This document shows positions 43,242-53,292 of a stretch of 64,000 nt of DNA, one piece after another. The position numbers and the translations under genes are program-made. The notes beneath the pieces were generated by a model, which was given only the letters and a program-made list of their open reading frames with translations, had not been told where the DNA came from and did no database searches. Each line of letters begins with the position of its first letter. Position 1 is the first letter of the stretch. The DNA lies in the NCBI RefSeq assembly GCF_008931805.1, contig NZ_CP044399.1:2232001-2296000 (forward strand), written 5' to 3'. The DNA comes from Moritella marina ATCC 15381. GTDB lineage: Bacteria; Pseudomonadota; Gammaproteobacteria; Enterobacterales; Moritellaceae.

Positions 43242-44777
43242 ATGTTAGATGGAATTTTAGCAGGCTTATCCACAGCAATCATGCCAACCAACTTAATGAT
43301 GGTGATGGTCGGCTGTTTTGTCGGTACTTTTATTGGTATGTTGCCCGGTCTTGGGCCAATTTCTGCGATTGCGTTAATGATCCCCATTACTTATGGACTT
43401 GATCCATCTTCGGGTATGATCTTAATGGCAGGCGTTTACTATGGCGCCATTTTTGGTGGTTCAACATCTTCAATTCTGATCAATGCTCCCGGTTGTTCAT
43501 CCACCGTGGTTACGGCATTTGATGGCTATCCATTAGCCAAAAAAGGTCAAGCCGGTAAAGCATTAGCACTTGCAGCTTACGCGTCATTTACTGGTGGTAC
43601 CTTATCGGCAATAATGTTATTAATCGCTGCTCCTGCGTTAGCCAAAGTGTCATTAAGTTTTCAATCATCAGATTATTTTGCCTTAATGCTCGTCGGACTT
43701 TCTGCTGTAGCTGCATTTGCGGGGAAAGGTCAGGTATTAAAAGCCTGGATGATGACTATTTTTGGATTAATGCTTTCTACTGTCGGTATTGATAAAGGCA
43801 TTGGCGTTGAACGCTTCACCTTTGGCCTAACCGATTTGATGGATGGTTTTAGCTTCTTATTATTAGCAATGGCGACCTTTGCCCTAGGTGAAATACTATT
43901 CAGTATTTTAAAACCGGAACCAGATACGTCAGCTGAAGAAAACAGTGCCTTATCTGAAATCGGTAGCATGAAAGTAACAAAAGAAGAATTTAAAGAAGTC
44001 GCTCCCGTAGCAGCCCGTTCTTCTATTCTGGGTTTCTTTGTCGGGGTATTACCCGGTGCTGGCGCCACAATCGCGGCCTTCTTAAGTTATGGCTTAGAGC
44101 GTAATCTAGCCCCTAAAGATAAACGAGATGAATTTGGTAAAGGCAGTATTCGTGGCCTAGTTGCCCCTGAAGCCGCCAATAATGCCGCATCAAGTGGTTC
44201 ATTTGTACCTCTGTTAACACTAGGTATACCAGGTTCTGGAACCACCGCGATTATGCTCGGTGCCATGATCTCTTACGGTATCCAACCAGGCCCGCGTTTG
44301 TTTGTCGATAATCCAGAGATTTTTTGGTCCGTGATCATCTCAATGTACTTCGGTAACCTCGTATTGATGGTATTGAATCTACCGCTGATCCCATATATTG
44401 CCAAATTACTTGCAGTACCAAGAACGGTATTACTGCCAATGATTATCTTTTTCTCGATCACTGGCGTTTATCTGGTTTCCTTTAATACTGTTGATGTGTT
44501 TATTATGATCTTAGTGGCGGTGATCGCCATATTCCTCAGGCTTGCGTCCTTCCCCTTAGCACCGTTATTACTGGGCTTTATTCTGGGTGGCTTGATGGAA
44601 GAAAACCTACGCCGTTCATTAATGATCAGTGATGGTGAGCTAAGCTTCTTATGGGAACGTCCAATAACACTGACTTTCACTGTTATTTCAGCCTTAGTAC
44701 TGGTTACACCGATACTGCTAACCGCATTTAACCGTCGCCGTGCAAAGAAAGCTGTATTTGTTGATGAGTGTGATTAA
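43242..44777 (+). CDS. tctA: tripartite tricarboxylate transporter large subunit TctA
   Basis: A 511-residue permease with about 12 helices. Typical features are GMLPGLGPISAIALMIP near residue 33, YYGAIFGGSTSSILINAPG near 65, and GFFVGVLPGAGATIAAFLSYGLE near 265. It starts ten bases after tctB. With TctB and TctC it imports citrate or related carboxylates using a cation gradient; the substrate is not shown by sequence. Confidence 0.94.
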   Translation: MLDGILAGLSTAIMPTNLMMVMVGCFVGTFIGMLPGLGPISAIALMIPITYGLDPSSGMILMAGVYYGAIFGGSTSSILINAPGCSSTVVTAFDGYPLAKKGQAGKALALAAYASFTGGTLSAIMLLIAAPALAKVSLSFQSSDYFALMLVGLSAVAAFAGKGQVLKAWMMTIFGLMLSTVGIDKGIGVERFTFGLTDLMDGFSFLLLAMATFALGEILFSILKPEPDTSAEENSALSEIGSMKVTKEEFKEVAPVAARSSILGFFVGVLPGAGATIAAFLSYGLERNLAPKDKRDEFGKGSIRGLVAPEAANNAASSGSFVPLLTLGIPGSGTTAIMLGAMISYGIQPGPRLFVDNPEIFWSVIISMYFGNLVLMVLNLPLIPYIAKLLAVPRTVLLPMIIFFSITGVYLVSFNTVDVFIMILVAVIAIFLRLASFPLAPLLLGFILGGLMEENLRRSLMISDGELSFLWERPITLTFTVISALVLVTPILLTAFNRRRAKKAVFVDECD

Positions 44778-44832
44778 CAATAACGTGATTCGTCATCCTA
44801 GGCGTCATTGGGACTATAAATAATGTGAAAAC

Positions 44833-44862
44833 AAAAACAGCGCTCAAAGCGCTGTTTTTTTT
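44833..44862. terminator. bidirectional terminator after tctA
   Basis: AAAAACAGCGCT (44833-44844), a three-base loop and AGCGCTGTTTTT (44848-44859), followed by more Ts. It separates tctA from the convergent response regulator gene. Confidence 0.93.
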
Positions 44863-44919
44863 CATTTAATTATTAGTTTATAGTCCATAACATTAACCAA
44901 TAGTTTGCATGAATACCTA

Positions 44920-45609
44920 CTATCTAACTTGTTTCTTATAGGTTCTTTCAGGACGCCCTACTGTGCCATAGTTTAAATCAGCTACCAGCTCACCAGTACT
45001 AATCAAGTGTTCTAAATACCGTCTTGCCGTGGTACGGCTAGCACCAATTAATACCCCTGCATTATCCGCTGTAATATCTGCATGTTCAGCAAACAAACCA
45101 CGTACTTTATCCAAGGTGACACTATCAATACCTTTCGGTAAACGTGATGTAGCAGGGCTTTTCACGCTAACAGAAATCATCGCATCGACCATATGTTGAT
45201 CAACATCATCAAGATTAACAAATTGGTTTTTCTGTTTAAGATACTTATTCAATGATTCTTCTAAACGTGCAAAAATCACCGGTTTTAAAATGTAATCAAC
45301 CACCCCACCACGCATTGCTGCTTGTAATGTATCCGAATCACGGTCTGCTGTAATTAAGATAACATCACATGCATGCTGCTGTTGGCGTAAATCACGCAGA
45401 ATATCCAAGCCATTACCATCCGGTAAATACACATCTAGTAAGATTAAATCGGGCGTGAGAACATCAAGCAGTACTTCAGCTTCGGCTTTTGTCGTGGCAA
45501 TCCCGATGATGTCTAAGCCATCTATTTTCATTAGATTGCGGCGGTGGATCTCAGCGATACCCACATCATCCTCAATGATTAATACTTTAATCGTATTAGT
45601 TGATGTCAT
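44920..45609 (-). CDS. CitB/DpiA-type response regulator
   Basis: A 229-residue response regulator. The receiver domain has Asp14, Asp15 and the phosphoacceptor Asp59 in LILLDVYLPDGNG, plus the Lys in DYILKPV. The C-terminal helix-turn-helix (IGASRTTARRYLEHLISTGEL) is of the CitB/DcuR type. It overlaps the sensor kinase gene by 14 bases. Facing tctCBA, it probably activates the transporter when the carboxylate is present outside the cell. Confidence 0.92.
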   Translation of the reverse strand: MTSTNTIKVLIIEDDVGIAEIHRRNLMKIDGLDIIGIATTKAEAEVLLDVLTPDLILLDVYLPDGNGLDILRDLRQQQHACDVILITADRDSDTLQAAMRGGVVDYILKPVIFARLEESLNKYLKQKNQFVNLDDVDQHMVDAMISVSVKSPATSRLPKGIDSVTLDKVRGLFAEHADITADNAGVLIGASRTTARRYLEHLISTGELVADLNYGTVGRPERTYKKQVR

Positions 45610-47227
45610 GTTTAATATCCTTACCTGCATGCTGTTTTGGTAAATACACCGTCATTCTTGTTCCTTTATTATCAATACTTTCCATCATTAACTGACCGTT
45701 ATATTGGTTAATGATTTTATCAACAAGATGCAGTCCTACGCCTCGGTTACTTTCCGATTTACTTGAAACACCTTGCTTAATTAATTCTTGCTGAGCGATA
45801 CCTTTAGGTAAGCCACAGCCATTGTCTTCAACTTCCATGATGATTTCATCACCAAAGTCAGAAATACTAACAGAGACTTGTCGTTCCGATTTGAGCGTAT
45901 TACTACTAATACAAGCATCAAAGCCATTATCGATAAAGTTACCTAATATAGTGACCAAGTCCTCTGCACGAATGTGCTCAGGTAGGGTCAACAGTTGTGA
46001 ACCGTCATCTATATCTAATAATAGCCCTAACTCCCTCGCTCTTTCACTTTTACCCAGCAATACACCCGCGATCACAGGCTCGTGAATCGCCTCACGTAAA
46101 AACTCAATTAAGTGTTGATAGCGCTCGGTTTCCTGTCCAATTAAACCCAGTACATCGTCATATTTACCGAGGTGGATAAGACCACTGATAGTATTAAGTT
46201 TATTACTGTGCTCATGGGTTTGCGAGCGTAACAAGTCTGAGTATTCACGCACTTGTGATAACTGTTTAGTTAGCTCGCTGATCTCATCTTTAAGACGAAA
46301 ACTCGATACTGCGCCCACAACCTGATTATCAACAATGAGAATTTGCCTGTTTGCTACAATAGCTTGGCCTTTAATCATCATTTCAACATTATATTGGTTA
46401 GCTTTGCTGGTCAAAATTTCAGTTAAGTTATTCTCCGGCAATACTGCATCCATGCGATGGTTCAGCACATCTTCCGCTTTCACCTTAAAAATATCACAAG
46501 CACTGCGGTTAATAGAACGTAAGTAACCATTTGCATCAATACTCACCACCCCTTCTTTAATCGTACTTAGGGTAACTTCAAGTTCCATATATAAACGGCC
46601 GAACTCTTCAGGTTCAAAGCCAAATATCGCATTTTGAAATTTCTTCGCGGTAAAATTAGAGATCAAGGCGTTAGTCAGTACCACTAACGCAATCATAATC
46701 AGCAAAAAGATAAAAAAGTGATCAGCTTTACTCTCAATACTCGTCAACAGGTACCCCACCGAGACGACCCCGATAATATTACCATTGCTATCAATAACTG
46801 GCGTCTTGCCTCTGACTGAGCGGCCTAATGAACCGTTGGCAACCGAGACATAAGATAGGCCTTTTTTTAAGGCGCGATCATTATCATCGCCCTTCATCGG
46901 CTTACCAATACGTTCGCTGATAGGATGAGATAAACGGATACCGTCTTTATTACCGACGACAATAAATGCCGCACCGACCGACGCGCGTAAATACTCAATT
47001 TTCTCTCGAATGAGTTCAGGGTTATTGGTTTCTATCGCTCTATTTACACATGGCGATGTAGACAAAAATTTAGCAATACCAAGGGCATTATTACCACTGT
47101 CTTGCTCTTCCCAGTGCTTTAAATAGACAAACCCAGCAATAGATAAGATCAATAATTTAACAATACCAGACAAAGTCATGATCAATAATAAACGCCGTCT
47201 AAAGCTTAATTTCTGCCAATTAAACAA
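45596..47227 (-). CDS. CitA/DpiB-type sensor histidine kinase
   Basis: A 543-residue kinase. TM1 (about 13-33) and TM2 (about 172-192) flank a periplasmic PASTA-free PDC/CitA-like sensor (VGAAFIVVGNKDGIRLSHP...VSVGYLLTSIES). A cytosolic PAS domain, the H-box HEHSNKLNTISGLIHLG and the ATPase (NFIDNGFDA, EDNGCGLP, GVGLHLV) follow. It senses an external carboxylate. The predicted start is TTG with a poor ribosome-binding site, so the exact N terminus is uncertain. It precedes and overlaps its response regulator. Confidence 0.92.
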   Translation of the reverse strand: MFNWQKLSFRRRLLLIMTLSGIVKLLILSIAGFVYLKHWEEQDSGNNALGIAKFLSTSPCVNRAIETNNPELIREKIEYLRASVGAAFIVVGNKDGIRLSHPISERIGKPMKGDDNDRALKKGLSYVSVANGSLGRSVRGKTPVIDSNGNIIGVVSVGYLLTSIESKADHFFIFLLIMIALVVLTNALISNFTAKKFQNAIFGFEPEEFGRLYMELEVTLSTIKEGVVSIDANGYLRSINRSACDIFKVKAEDVLNHRMDAVLPENNLTEILTSKANQYNVEMMIKGQAIVANRQILIVDNQVVGAVSSFRLKDEISELTKQLSQVREYSDLLRSQTHEHSNKLNTISGLIHLGKYDDVLGLIGQETERYQHLIEFLREAIHEPVIAGVLLGKSERARELGLLLDIDDGSQLLTLPEHIRAEDLVTILGNFIDNGFDACISSNTLKSERQVSVSISDFGDEIIMEVEDNGCGLPKGIAQQELIKQGVSSKSESNRGVGLHLVDKIINQYNGQLMMESIDNKGTRMTVYLPKQHAGKDIKHDIN

Positions 47228-47561
47228 GGCGTTATTTTTAAATAATTGCGATCATGCCAGTAAAACCGATGATAAAGAGAAGCTAATGATAACATTAATC
47301 CGTATTTATAACTCGGAATTAGCATAAACTCTGCTTAACACCCTGTTCAGTAAAATAGTATTAACATTATTATAAATTCTGTCCTGCTAAAGCCTTGATT
47401 TAAAAATAGTGAACAATAATATAGTGAGTAATAATATATTTACACTAATTTAACTTTTGATACGCAATTATCAAAAAAACTAAGGTATCATGTTCCTATT
47501 AAGAGGCATGTTAAATACCTATTTATATACGAAATACGGCGACAACGGAGATAAACAAGTA
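47228..47561. other. divergent kinase / chemoreceptor promoter region
   Basis: A 334-base AT-rich gap upstream of both genes. Nothing distinct beyond AT-rich promoter-like sequence was seen. An ATG at 47490 in frame with the chemoreceptor is possible but has no good ribosome-binding site. Confidence 0.45.
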
Positions 47562-49091
47562 ATGAATAAAAGAAACACTCAGGTCATTGATGAAGAAGTT
47601 TCATTTGATGTGCAAGATGAATTAGTTTCTACCACCGATAATCGGGGGATCATTACATACGCTAACGCCACGTTCTGCCAAGTCGCAGGTTTTGAACTTG
47701 AGGAATTAGTTGGTAAAAATCATAATATTGTCCGACATCCTGACATGCCAACCGCCGCATTTAAAGACCTTTGGACAAACCTACAAGCCGGTAAACCTTG
47801 GCGCGGCGCAGTTAAAAACCGTTGCAAAGATGGGCGTTATTATTGGGTTGATGCCTTCGTTACCCCAATCCATGAGCAAGGCAAATTAGTCGGTTATCAA
47901 TCTGTTCGTAAGAAACTGGCCCTTGAAGATAAACAAAGAGCAATATCAGCCTACACCACTATCAATAACGGTAAAAATTTATTTCAGTGGTACCAGCGCC
48001 CTGTCTTAAAGCCACTGACGTTTTCAGTCATGAGTATACTGCTCTTATTTTTCGGTCAGAACATGCCTTATTTAAATATCGCATTACCTTTATTGCCCTT
48101 TATCATATTTTATAATGAATTAATTACAGTGCCACGCTATTTCTCCAGCTTGAAACAACGTTATGATAGTGTCTCACGTTATGTATTTTCAGGGTTTAAA
48201 CCACAAGGTATTGTCGACTTTCAGTTGAAGATAGAAGAAGGCAAGATCCAAACAATTCTAGGCCGTGTGGTTGATAGTAGTCGTGCTCTTGAGGCAGGGG
48301 CTGATAACCTCACCGCTGCCGCACACCAAGCGAAAGAAGGTGTCGAGCAAGAAACAGCTGAATTACATCAAGTGGCAACTGCAGTAACAGAAATGGCATC
48401 AACTATTGCTGAAGTCTCACAAAATACACTATTAACATCAGAGAAAGTACAACTCGCCCACGATGATTGTGAAAGTGCCACACAAGCCATGTCAGACACC
48501 ATGCTACAAGTCGGCCAACTCGCTACGGATGTTGCACAGTCTGCGGCATCTGCCAGCATGCTATCGGACGAAGCTCAGAAGATCAGCACTATCATGTTAG
48601 AGATCCGCGGTATTGCAGATCAAACCAACCTGTTGGCACTCAATGCTGCCATTGAAGCCGCTCGCGCTGGTGAACATGGACGTGGATTCTCGGTTGTTGC
48701 CGATGAAGTGAGGGCATTATCGACGCGTAGTCATAAAGCCACAGAACAAATTCAAACGTCGATTAACGAAATTCAACAAACCTTAGTCAAGTGGTCTGCA
48801 ACCATGCAACAAGGGAAAGAAGCTGCCGAGTTGTGTGTTGATGAATCACAGCGAACTCAAACCATGATGCAAAATGTATATGGTGCTATCACGGATATTT
48901 CCGATCTAGCAATTCAAATATCCAGTGCCTCGGAAGAACAGAATATGGTGTCACAAGAAATCAGCCGCAATATTGTTAATATCAGTGATGCATCACAACA
49001 CAATTTACAACAAACCGAGTTGGTAGAGCGTGAAGCCGATGATATTAATACCAACTCTAAATCACTAGCGGCTTTGGGCTTAACTTTTTAA
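47562..49091 (+). CDS. Aer-like PAS chemoreceptor
   Basis: A 509-residue methyl-accepting-type receptor. Its N-terminal PAS domain has [16 protein letters not shown] and [22 protein letters not shown], the pattern of the FAD-binding Aer redox/energy sensor. A hydrophobic hairpin (about 150-185) anchors it without a periplasmic domain. The signalling tip reads [34 protein letters not shown]. It would pass energy or oxygen signals to CheA/CheW for energy taxis. I place the start at 47562 (GGAG upstream). Its last 12 bases overlap the convergent LysR gene. Confidence 0.9.
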   Translation: MNKRNTQVIDEEVSFDVQDELVSTTDNRGIITYANATFCQVAGFELEELVGKNHNIVRHPDMPTAAFKDLWTNLQAGKPWRGAVKNRCKDGRYYWVDAFVTPIHEQGKLVGYQSVRKKLALEDKQRAISAYTTINNGKNLFQWYQRPVLKPLTFSVMSILLLFFGQNMPYLNIALPLLPFIIFYNELITVPRYFSSLKQRYDSVSRYVFSGFKPQGIVDFQLKIEEGKIQTILGRVVDSSRALEAGADNLTAAAHQAKEGVEQETAELHQVATAVTEMASTIAEVSQNTLLTSEKVQLAHDDCESATQAMSDTMLQVGQLATDVAQSAASASMLSDEAQKISTIMLEIRGIADQTNLLALNAAIEAARAGEHGRGFSVVADEVRALSTRSHKATEQIQTSINEIQQTLVKWSATMQQGKEAAELCVDESQRTQTMMQNVYGAITDISDLAIQISSASEEQNMVSQEISRNIVNISDASQHNLQQTELVEREADDINTNSKSLAALGLTF

Positions 49092-49970
49092 GTGTTGTTT
49101 AAGGTAATCTAAGAAAACCCTGATCTTAGGCGATATAAGATCTCGCTTTAAGTACAGCGCATACGTCGAACTTAGTCGTTCATAAGGACTAAAACGGTGT
49201 TGCGCGAGTACTTGCACCAAACTGCCATTGATTAACTCACTATTCACCGCCCAGCGTGCAGCTAACACCAAACCGGCATGGTTTAATACCAATTGCTTTT
49301 GACCATTCACGGAATTAACAATCAAGCCTTCTTTGATCGCCAGCTTACGCGGTTTATCATCCATCAAATACCAATCACGCCAGCCACTATAACCATAACA
49401 AATACAGTTAAAATTGATTAAATCATCCGGAGTATCAGGCGTGCCATGTGCGGCTAAGTATTGCGGTGTTGCACACAACAAAAAATCATTATCAACTAAC
49501 TTACTGGCAATTAGGTTAGAATCTGGAATGCGCCCACTGCGAATGGCGATATCGGCATTGTCCTCGACTAAATCAACCACTCTTTCTGTCAGTTCTAACT
49601 CAATATTTACATCGGGATAAGTCTGCATAAACCCGGGTACCAGTGGTAATACACATGATTCGCCAAAACCCACTGTCATACTGACTTTTAAATTACCTTT
49701 TGGGCTTTGCTGTAAGTCATTCACCGCGCGGTTGGCTTCATCCAATTCAGCAACAATACGTTGTGAATAGTGATAATAAGTAGAACCTGCCTCTGTTAAG
49801 CCTATATTACGCGTAGTGCGGTTGAGCAAGCGGATCCCGAGCTCAGTTTCTAACGCAGCTAGCTGCCTTGAGATTGAAGATGGCTGTACGTCAAAAATGC
49901 GACTTGCCGCAGAGATACTGCCCGTCTCCACTACACAATTAAAATAGTGCAGTCGTGTGATCATACTCAT
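49080..49970 (-). CDS. LysR-family transcriptional regulator
   Basis: A 296-residue LysR protein of the CrgA-like group. The winged helix ([26 protein letters not shown]...) is at 1-60 and the effector domain has [24 protein letters not shown]. The target is unknown. It overlaps the 3' end of the chemoreceptor gene on the other strand and lies 40 bases beyond the antiporter gene on the same strand. Confidence 0.9.
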   Translation of the reverse strand: MSMITRLHYFNCVVETGSISAASRIFDVQPSSISRQLAALETELGIRLLNRTTRNIGLTEAGSTYYHYSQRIVAELDEANRAVNDLQQSPKGNLKVSMTVGFGESCVLPLVPGFMQTYPDVNIELELTERVVDLVEDNADIAIRSGRIPDSNLIASKLVDNDFLLCATPQYLAAHGTPDTPDDLINFNCICYGYSGWRDWYLMDDKPRKLAIKEGLIVNSVNGQKQLVLNHAGLVLAARWAVNSELINGSLVQVLAQHRFSPYERLSSTYALYLKRDLISPKIRVFLDYLKQHLKS

Positions 49971-50010
49971 TAACTGGTTTACCTTGTATTATAGCCAAAC
50001 TTGTAAAGAT

Positions 50011-51234
50011 TCACTCAACAGCGTGAGGTTTTTTACTGTATAAATTTGCAAACGGTTGAGCGCTGAGTCCATGAGCAAAAATACTCATCAGAATAGTTAA
50101 GGTAACAATGGCATAAACAATCTCAAAACCACCGTTATGATCATCCATATCACCGACTTCATGCGCCACAATTAATACATAGAGAATTGAGGCGATGCCA
50201 CGTGGACCAAACCAGGCTATAAACACGCGACTTGCCATGTCTAACTTAGTACCCACTAATGAAATAATCACAGGTAACATGCGCAACACCGTCAGGCTTA
50301 ACAAGGCATAAATAACAACATTTAAGCTAATATCATGCAGTGTTAATGGCACAAACGCTAACCCAAACAAGAAAAAACTAATGAGGATGAATAACTCCCC
50401 TTCACTTTCAGCAAACTCTTCAATATGTACTCGCGCTTGCTGGCTGGTATTGCCAATATACAAACCGGCAAAAAACGCGGCAATAAAACCATTGCCTAAT
50501 AATTCTTCAGCAAGGTAGAACGCCAGAATAGCCAGCGCGATTGGGATCAAGTTTTGGTAGCTTTCTTCTATCCAGTGATGTTGAATCGCTTTATTTAATA
50601 ATTTCGCACCAAGATAACCCACAATACCACCGACTAACATACCAAAGACGATTTGCTCGGCCACATACCAAACCCAATCGAAATTCTCAGATTTAGCCAT
50701 ACCGCTGGTTATCAACGCCACAACAGTCAAGATCACAGGAAATACAATACCATCGTTCAAGCCACTCTCTACATTGATACTTGAGCGGATAGTTTTCGCT
50801 ACTTTCGGATCAGTTACCACTGCCTTACCTAGCGCCGCATCAGTTGGCGTTAACAATAGTGCGAGTAAAATCATGTAGGTAAGCGGTTGTTCTGGGAATA
50901 ACCATACTGCAGCAGCAGTGCCAGCAATAATGGTCAAAGGCAACCCGATAAACAGTAATCTTGCAGGTATTTGCCACGAACGTCGCAATAACTGAAGATC
51001 TAACAATGCCGCATCACTGAATAATACCAATACCAGTGCAATTTCAACCAACACAGTGACAAATTCAGCATCAATTTCCACCGCGGTAATGTTCAATCCA
51101 AACGGTGAACAAATAAGTCCCAATACAGTAAACACCATAGGACCGGATATACCATATTGCGCAAGTTTTTTGGAAATAAAACCATAAAACAAAACGATCA
51201 AAGCAATAATTAAAATAACTACGTGTTCGTCCAT
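50011..51234 (-). CDS. CPA1-type cation/proton antiporter
   Basis: A 407-residue Na+(K+)/H+ antiporter with about 12 helices and no large cytosolic tail. The CPA1 motifs LLLTPTDAALGKAVV and VESGLNDGIVFPV contain the ion-binding Asp residues, and WFGPRGIASILY lies near residue 338. It would extrude Na+ in exchange for protons at the inner membrane. It starts 15 bases after the DUF4144-like gene, so the two are probably cotranscribed. Confidence 0.9.
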   Translation of the reverse strand: MDEHVVILIIALIVLFYGFISKKLAQYGISGPMVFTVLGLICSPFGLNITAVEIDAEFVTVLVEIALVLVLFSDAALLDLQLLRRSWQIPARLLFIGLPLTIIAGTAAAVWLFPEQPLTYMILLALLLTPTDAALGKAVVTDPKVAKTIRSSINVESGLNDGIVFPVILTVVALITSGMAKSENFDWVWYVAEQIVFGMLVGGIVGYLGAKLLNKAIQHHWIEESYQNLIPIALAILAFYLAEELLGNGFIAAFFAGLYIGNTSQQARVHIEEFAESEGELFILISFFLFGLAFVPLTLHDISLNVVIYALLSLTVLRMLPVIISLVGTKLDMASRVFIAWFGPRGIASILYVLIVAHEVGDMDDHNGGFEIVYAIVTLTILMSIFAHGLSAQPFANLYSKKPHAVE

Positions 51235-51249
51235 GACTAAAACTCCAAC

Positions 51250-51591
51250 CTAAAGTGAATGAATGTCTTTGACCATCGCAATCACTTGCTGATGGGTCTT
51301 AGCGTTTATTTTTGCTGAACAACAATAATTTTCCATAACCGCATGCTTACGGACTAACTCGACAAACTCGGGCACTTGAATTGGTTTGTTCAAACAAAAA
51401 AACAGCTCATCCTCTGTCACATAGTTAGTCATGGGTAATGAAAAAGTAGCGCCTGAACCATCGATTAACCGATCTTCTATTTCATAATTAGCTTGATTCA
51501 AGTCAGCGTCATTTAACCACTCCGTTAATGACTCAACATAAATAAGTTCGTCTTCACCGTGATACTTGATCACTGCTGGCCAGTTTATCAT
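51250..51591 (-). CDS. DUF4144-like protein
   Basis: A 113-residue cytosolic protein that starts MINWPAVIKYHGEDELIYV. This N terminus is the pattern I associate with DUF4144, a small gammaproteobacterial family of unknown role. The ATG at 51591 has AGGA eight bases upstream; a 33-base upstream extension is rejected. It lies directly ahead of the CPA1 antiporter gene. Confidence 0.6.
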   Translation of the reverse strand: MINWPAVIKYHGEDELIYVESLTEWLNDADLNQANYEIEDRLIDGSGATFSLPMTNYVTEDELFFCLNKPIQVPEFVELVRKHAVMENYCCSAKINAKTHQQVIAMVKDIHSL

Positions 51592-51782
51592 TTGCAGGTT
51601 CCTTACATGCTTAGCTATTAGCATATGTTAATAGGCTACTGTAACAGCTTGTTATTCGCATTTCAGTTATCAAATTCAGATACTTAGCTTTTGGTCTAGA
51701 TACCTATCTCGACAATAGTTATTTTTTATCATATTTATGTGGCTGAAACTGGGTATAATGCAGCCATCATCACCTCACATAA

Positions 51783-52439
51783 ATGACCAATGTGGAAACA
51801 GAACAAATAACCTCAAAGAATAACTTTCGTGCCACCATGGATACCATTTTAGATAATATCCATGAGCATGGCTACGCTGTCATCGAAGATGCATTTCCAG
51901 AAGGTGTTATTGAAGCATTACTGGTAGATTGCCTTGAAAACCAACCTGATTTTAAAGCCGCGGGTATAGGTCGTCATCAAGATTCACAATTAAACAAACA
52001 AATACGTAAAGATAAAACGTTATGGTTAACAGGCTCAAGCCCTGCACAAACTGATTTTATGGCGCTAACGGATGAGATTAGACTGGAAGTAAACCGTAAC
52101 TTTTACTTAGGTTTGTTTGATTACGAATGTCATTACGCAAAATATGAAGTAGGTGATTTTTATCAAAAACACCTAGATGCGTTTAAAGGTAAATCCAACC
52201 GTGTATTCACGACTGTCTGCTATCTCAATACACCCGATGCTGGCGGCGAGTTACTTGTCTATGCACAAGATTCGGATGATGTGATCGCACGCGTGTCACC
52301 AAAAGCAGGTACCTTGGTGGTATTTGAAAGTGAACGTTTTCCGCATGAAGTACTTGCAGCTGAGTCTGAGCGTTATTCAATTGCAGGCTGGTTTAGAACG
52401 AACAATTCAATTGCAGGCACGATAGATCCAACGTCATAG
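51783..52439 (+). CDS. 2OG-Fe(II) oxygenase, prolyl-hydroxylase-like
   Basis: A 218-residue protein of the 2-oxoglutarate/iron oxygenase superfamily, closest in pattern to the SM-20/EGL-9 type prolyl hydroxylases. The iron ligands are His130, Asp132 and His188 (QKHLDAF and FPHEVL), and Arg197 in RYSIAGWF should bind 2-oxoglutarate. Bacterial members hydroxylate EF-Tu or ribosomal proteins in some cases; the target here is unknown. The gene is divergent from the DUF4144-like gene. Confidence 0.87.
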   Translation: MTNVETEQITSKNNFRATMDTILDNIHEHGYAVIEDAFPEGVIEALLVDCLENQPDFKAAGIGRHQDSQLNKQIRKDKTLWLTGSSPAQTDFMALTDEIRLEVNRNFYLGLFDYECHYAKYEVGDFYQKHLDAFKGKSNRVFTTVCYLNTPDAGGELLVYAQDSDDVIARVSPKAGTLVVFESERFPHEVLAAESERYSIAGWFRTNNSIAGTIDPTS

Positions 52440-52476
52440 GCTGTTATCAATACAGCTGTACAACTGCAATTACGAG

Positions 52477-52566
52477 CCTATATACAAAACTATATACAAA
52501 ACTATATACAGAACTATATACAGAACTATATACAGAACTATATACAGAACTATATACAGAACTATA
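52477..52566. repeat. 12-bp tandem repeat (ACTATATACAGA)
   Basis: Seven consecutive 12-base units occupy 52477-52560. The last five are identical (ACTATATACAGA), two earlier units differ by one or two bases, and ACTATA of an eighth follows. They lie between the oxygenase stop codon and a terminator. This looks like a variable-number repeat rather than a CRISPR, since there are no spacers. Confidence 0.95.
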
Positions 52567-52575
52567 AGCATAAAA

Positions 52576-52605
52576 AAGACGAGTGATATTGCTATCACTC
52601 GTCTT
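52576..52605. terminator. terminator after the 12-bp repeats
   Basis: AAGACGAGTGATA (52576-52588) and TATCACTCGTCTT (52593-52605) form a 13-bp perfect stem with a TTGC loop. An A run precedes it and a T-rich stretch follows. Confidence 0.9.
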
Positions 52606-52706
52606 GTTATTTCATTCTTTCAAGCGCTCTGTTTAACACTTAGTTCAAAACTATTTCTTCAAACCTTATCTCAAACCAGCCTTCAAATTAACACTGAAAA
52701 TAGCGT

Positions 52707-53081
52707 TTAGCGTTCGCCTTGAACTTCAAAATCATCAGCTGCTAATAACGCGCTGCCATCTGCTTGAATACGCCATTGTTCGTGATGAACTTCGCCAAAT
52801 GCTTTATTCATTGTCCATTTAGCTGTTAATACATAGCTGTCGTCATTCATCGCTACCCATTCAATGTCAGTGTAATCAACATCGTTAAAACCTTGGTCGA
52901 TGATACCTTGCCAAAATGTTTGGATCTCTTCACGACCAGTGAATGTGCCAAACGGACGCGCGTGCATCACAGTGCCTTCTTCATATTGCGCGGCACAACC
53001 TGCTGCATCTTGACTGTTAAAAGCTGTCTGCCATGCTGCGATTGCTGTTTTACATGCTGTTAAGATTTGATCTTGTGTCAT
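52707..53081 (-). CDS. NTF2/SnoaL-like fold protein
   Basis: A 124-residue protein with the cone-shaped NTF2-like fold pattern: FNSQDAAGCAAQYEEGTVM, then GTFTGREEIQTFWQGIID, then a beta-rich C half. The superfamily includes ring cyclases, isomerases and proteins with no known activity. It is divergent from a LysR gene across 211 bases and is the likely target of that regulator. Confidence 0.75.
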   Translation of the reverse strand: MTQDQILTACKTAIAAWQTAFNSQDAAGCAAQYEEGTVMHARPFGTFTGREEIQTFWQGIIDQGFNDVDYTDIEWVAMNDDSYVLTAKWTMNKAFGEVHHEQWRIQADGSALLAADDFEVQGER

Positions 53082-53292
53082 TGTTCTTGCTCCGATGAAG
53101 TATCTGGCTGTTATATAAGTGTTTAGTTCTTCTCTTATATAAGTGTCTAGCTATTGTGTAAGTCTATGGCGTTACTTTAGCGTTATAATTAACAAACAAA
53201 AACAGACTAATCAGAAAACACTGTTAAGATAAACAGAACAATAGCCATAGTGAATAACCAACACGCTAGATGACATTAGGTAAGCATAAACC

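Noticed and set aside
44273-44680. Minus-strand ORFs inside tctA
   Set aside because: They are shadows of the tctA frame with no start signals or domains.
52441-52455. CTGTTATCAATACAG as a possible LexA box
   Set aside because: The spacing between CTGT and ACAG is seven bases rather than eight, and it lies inside a 3' untranslated region.
52477-52566. CRISPR-like array
   Set aside because: The 12-base units are directly adjacent with no unique spacers, and there are no cas genes in the window.
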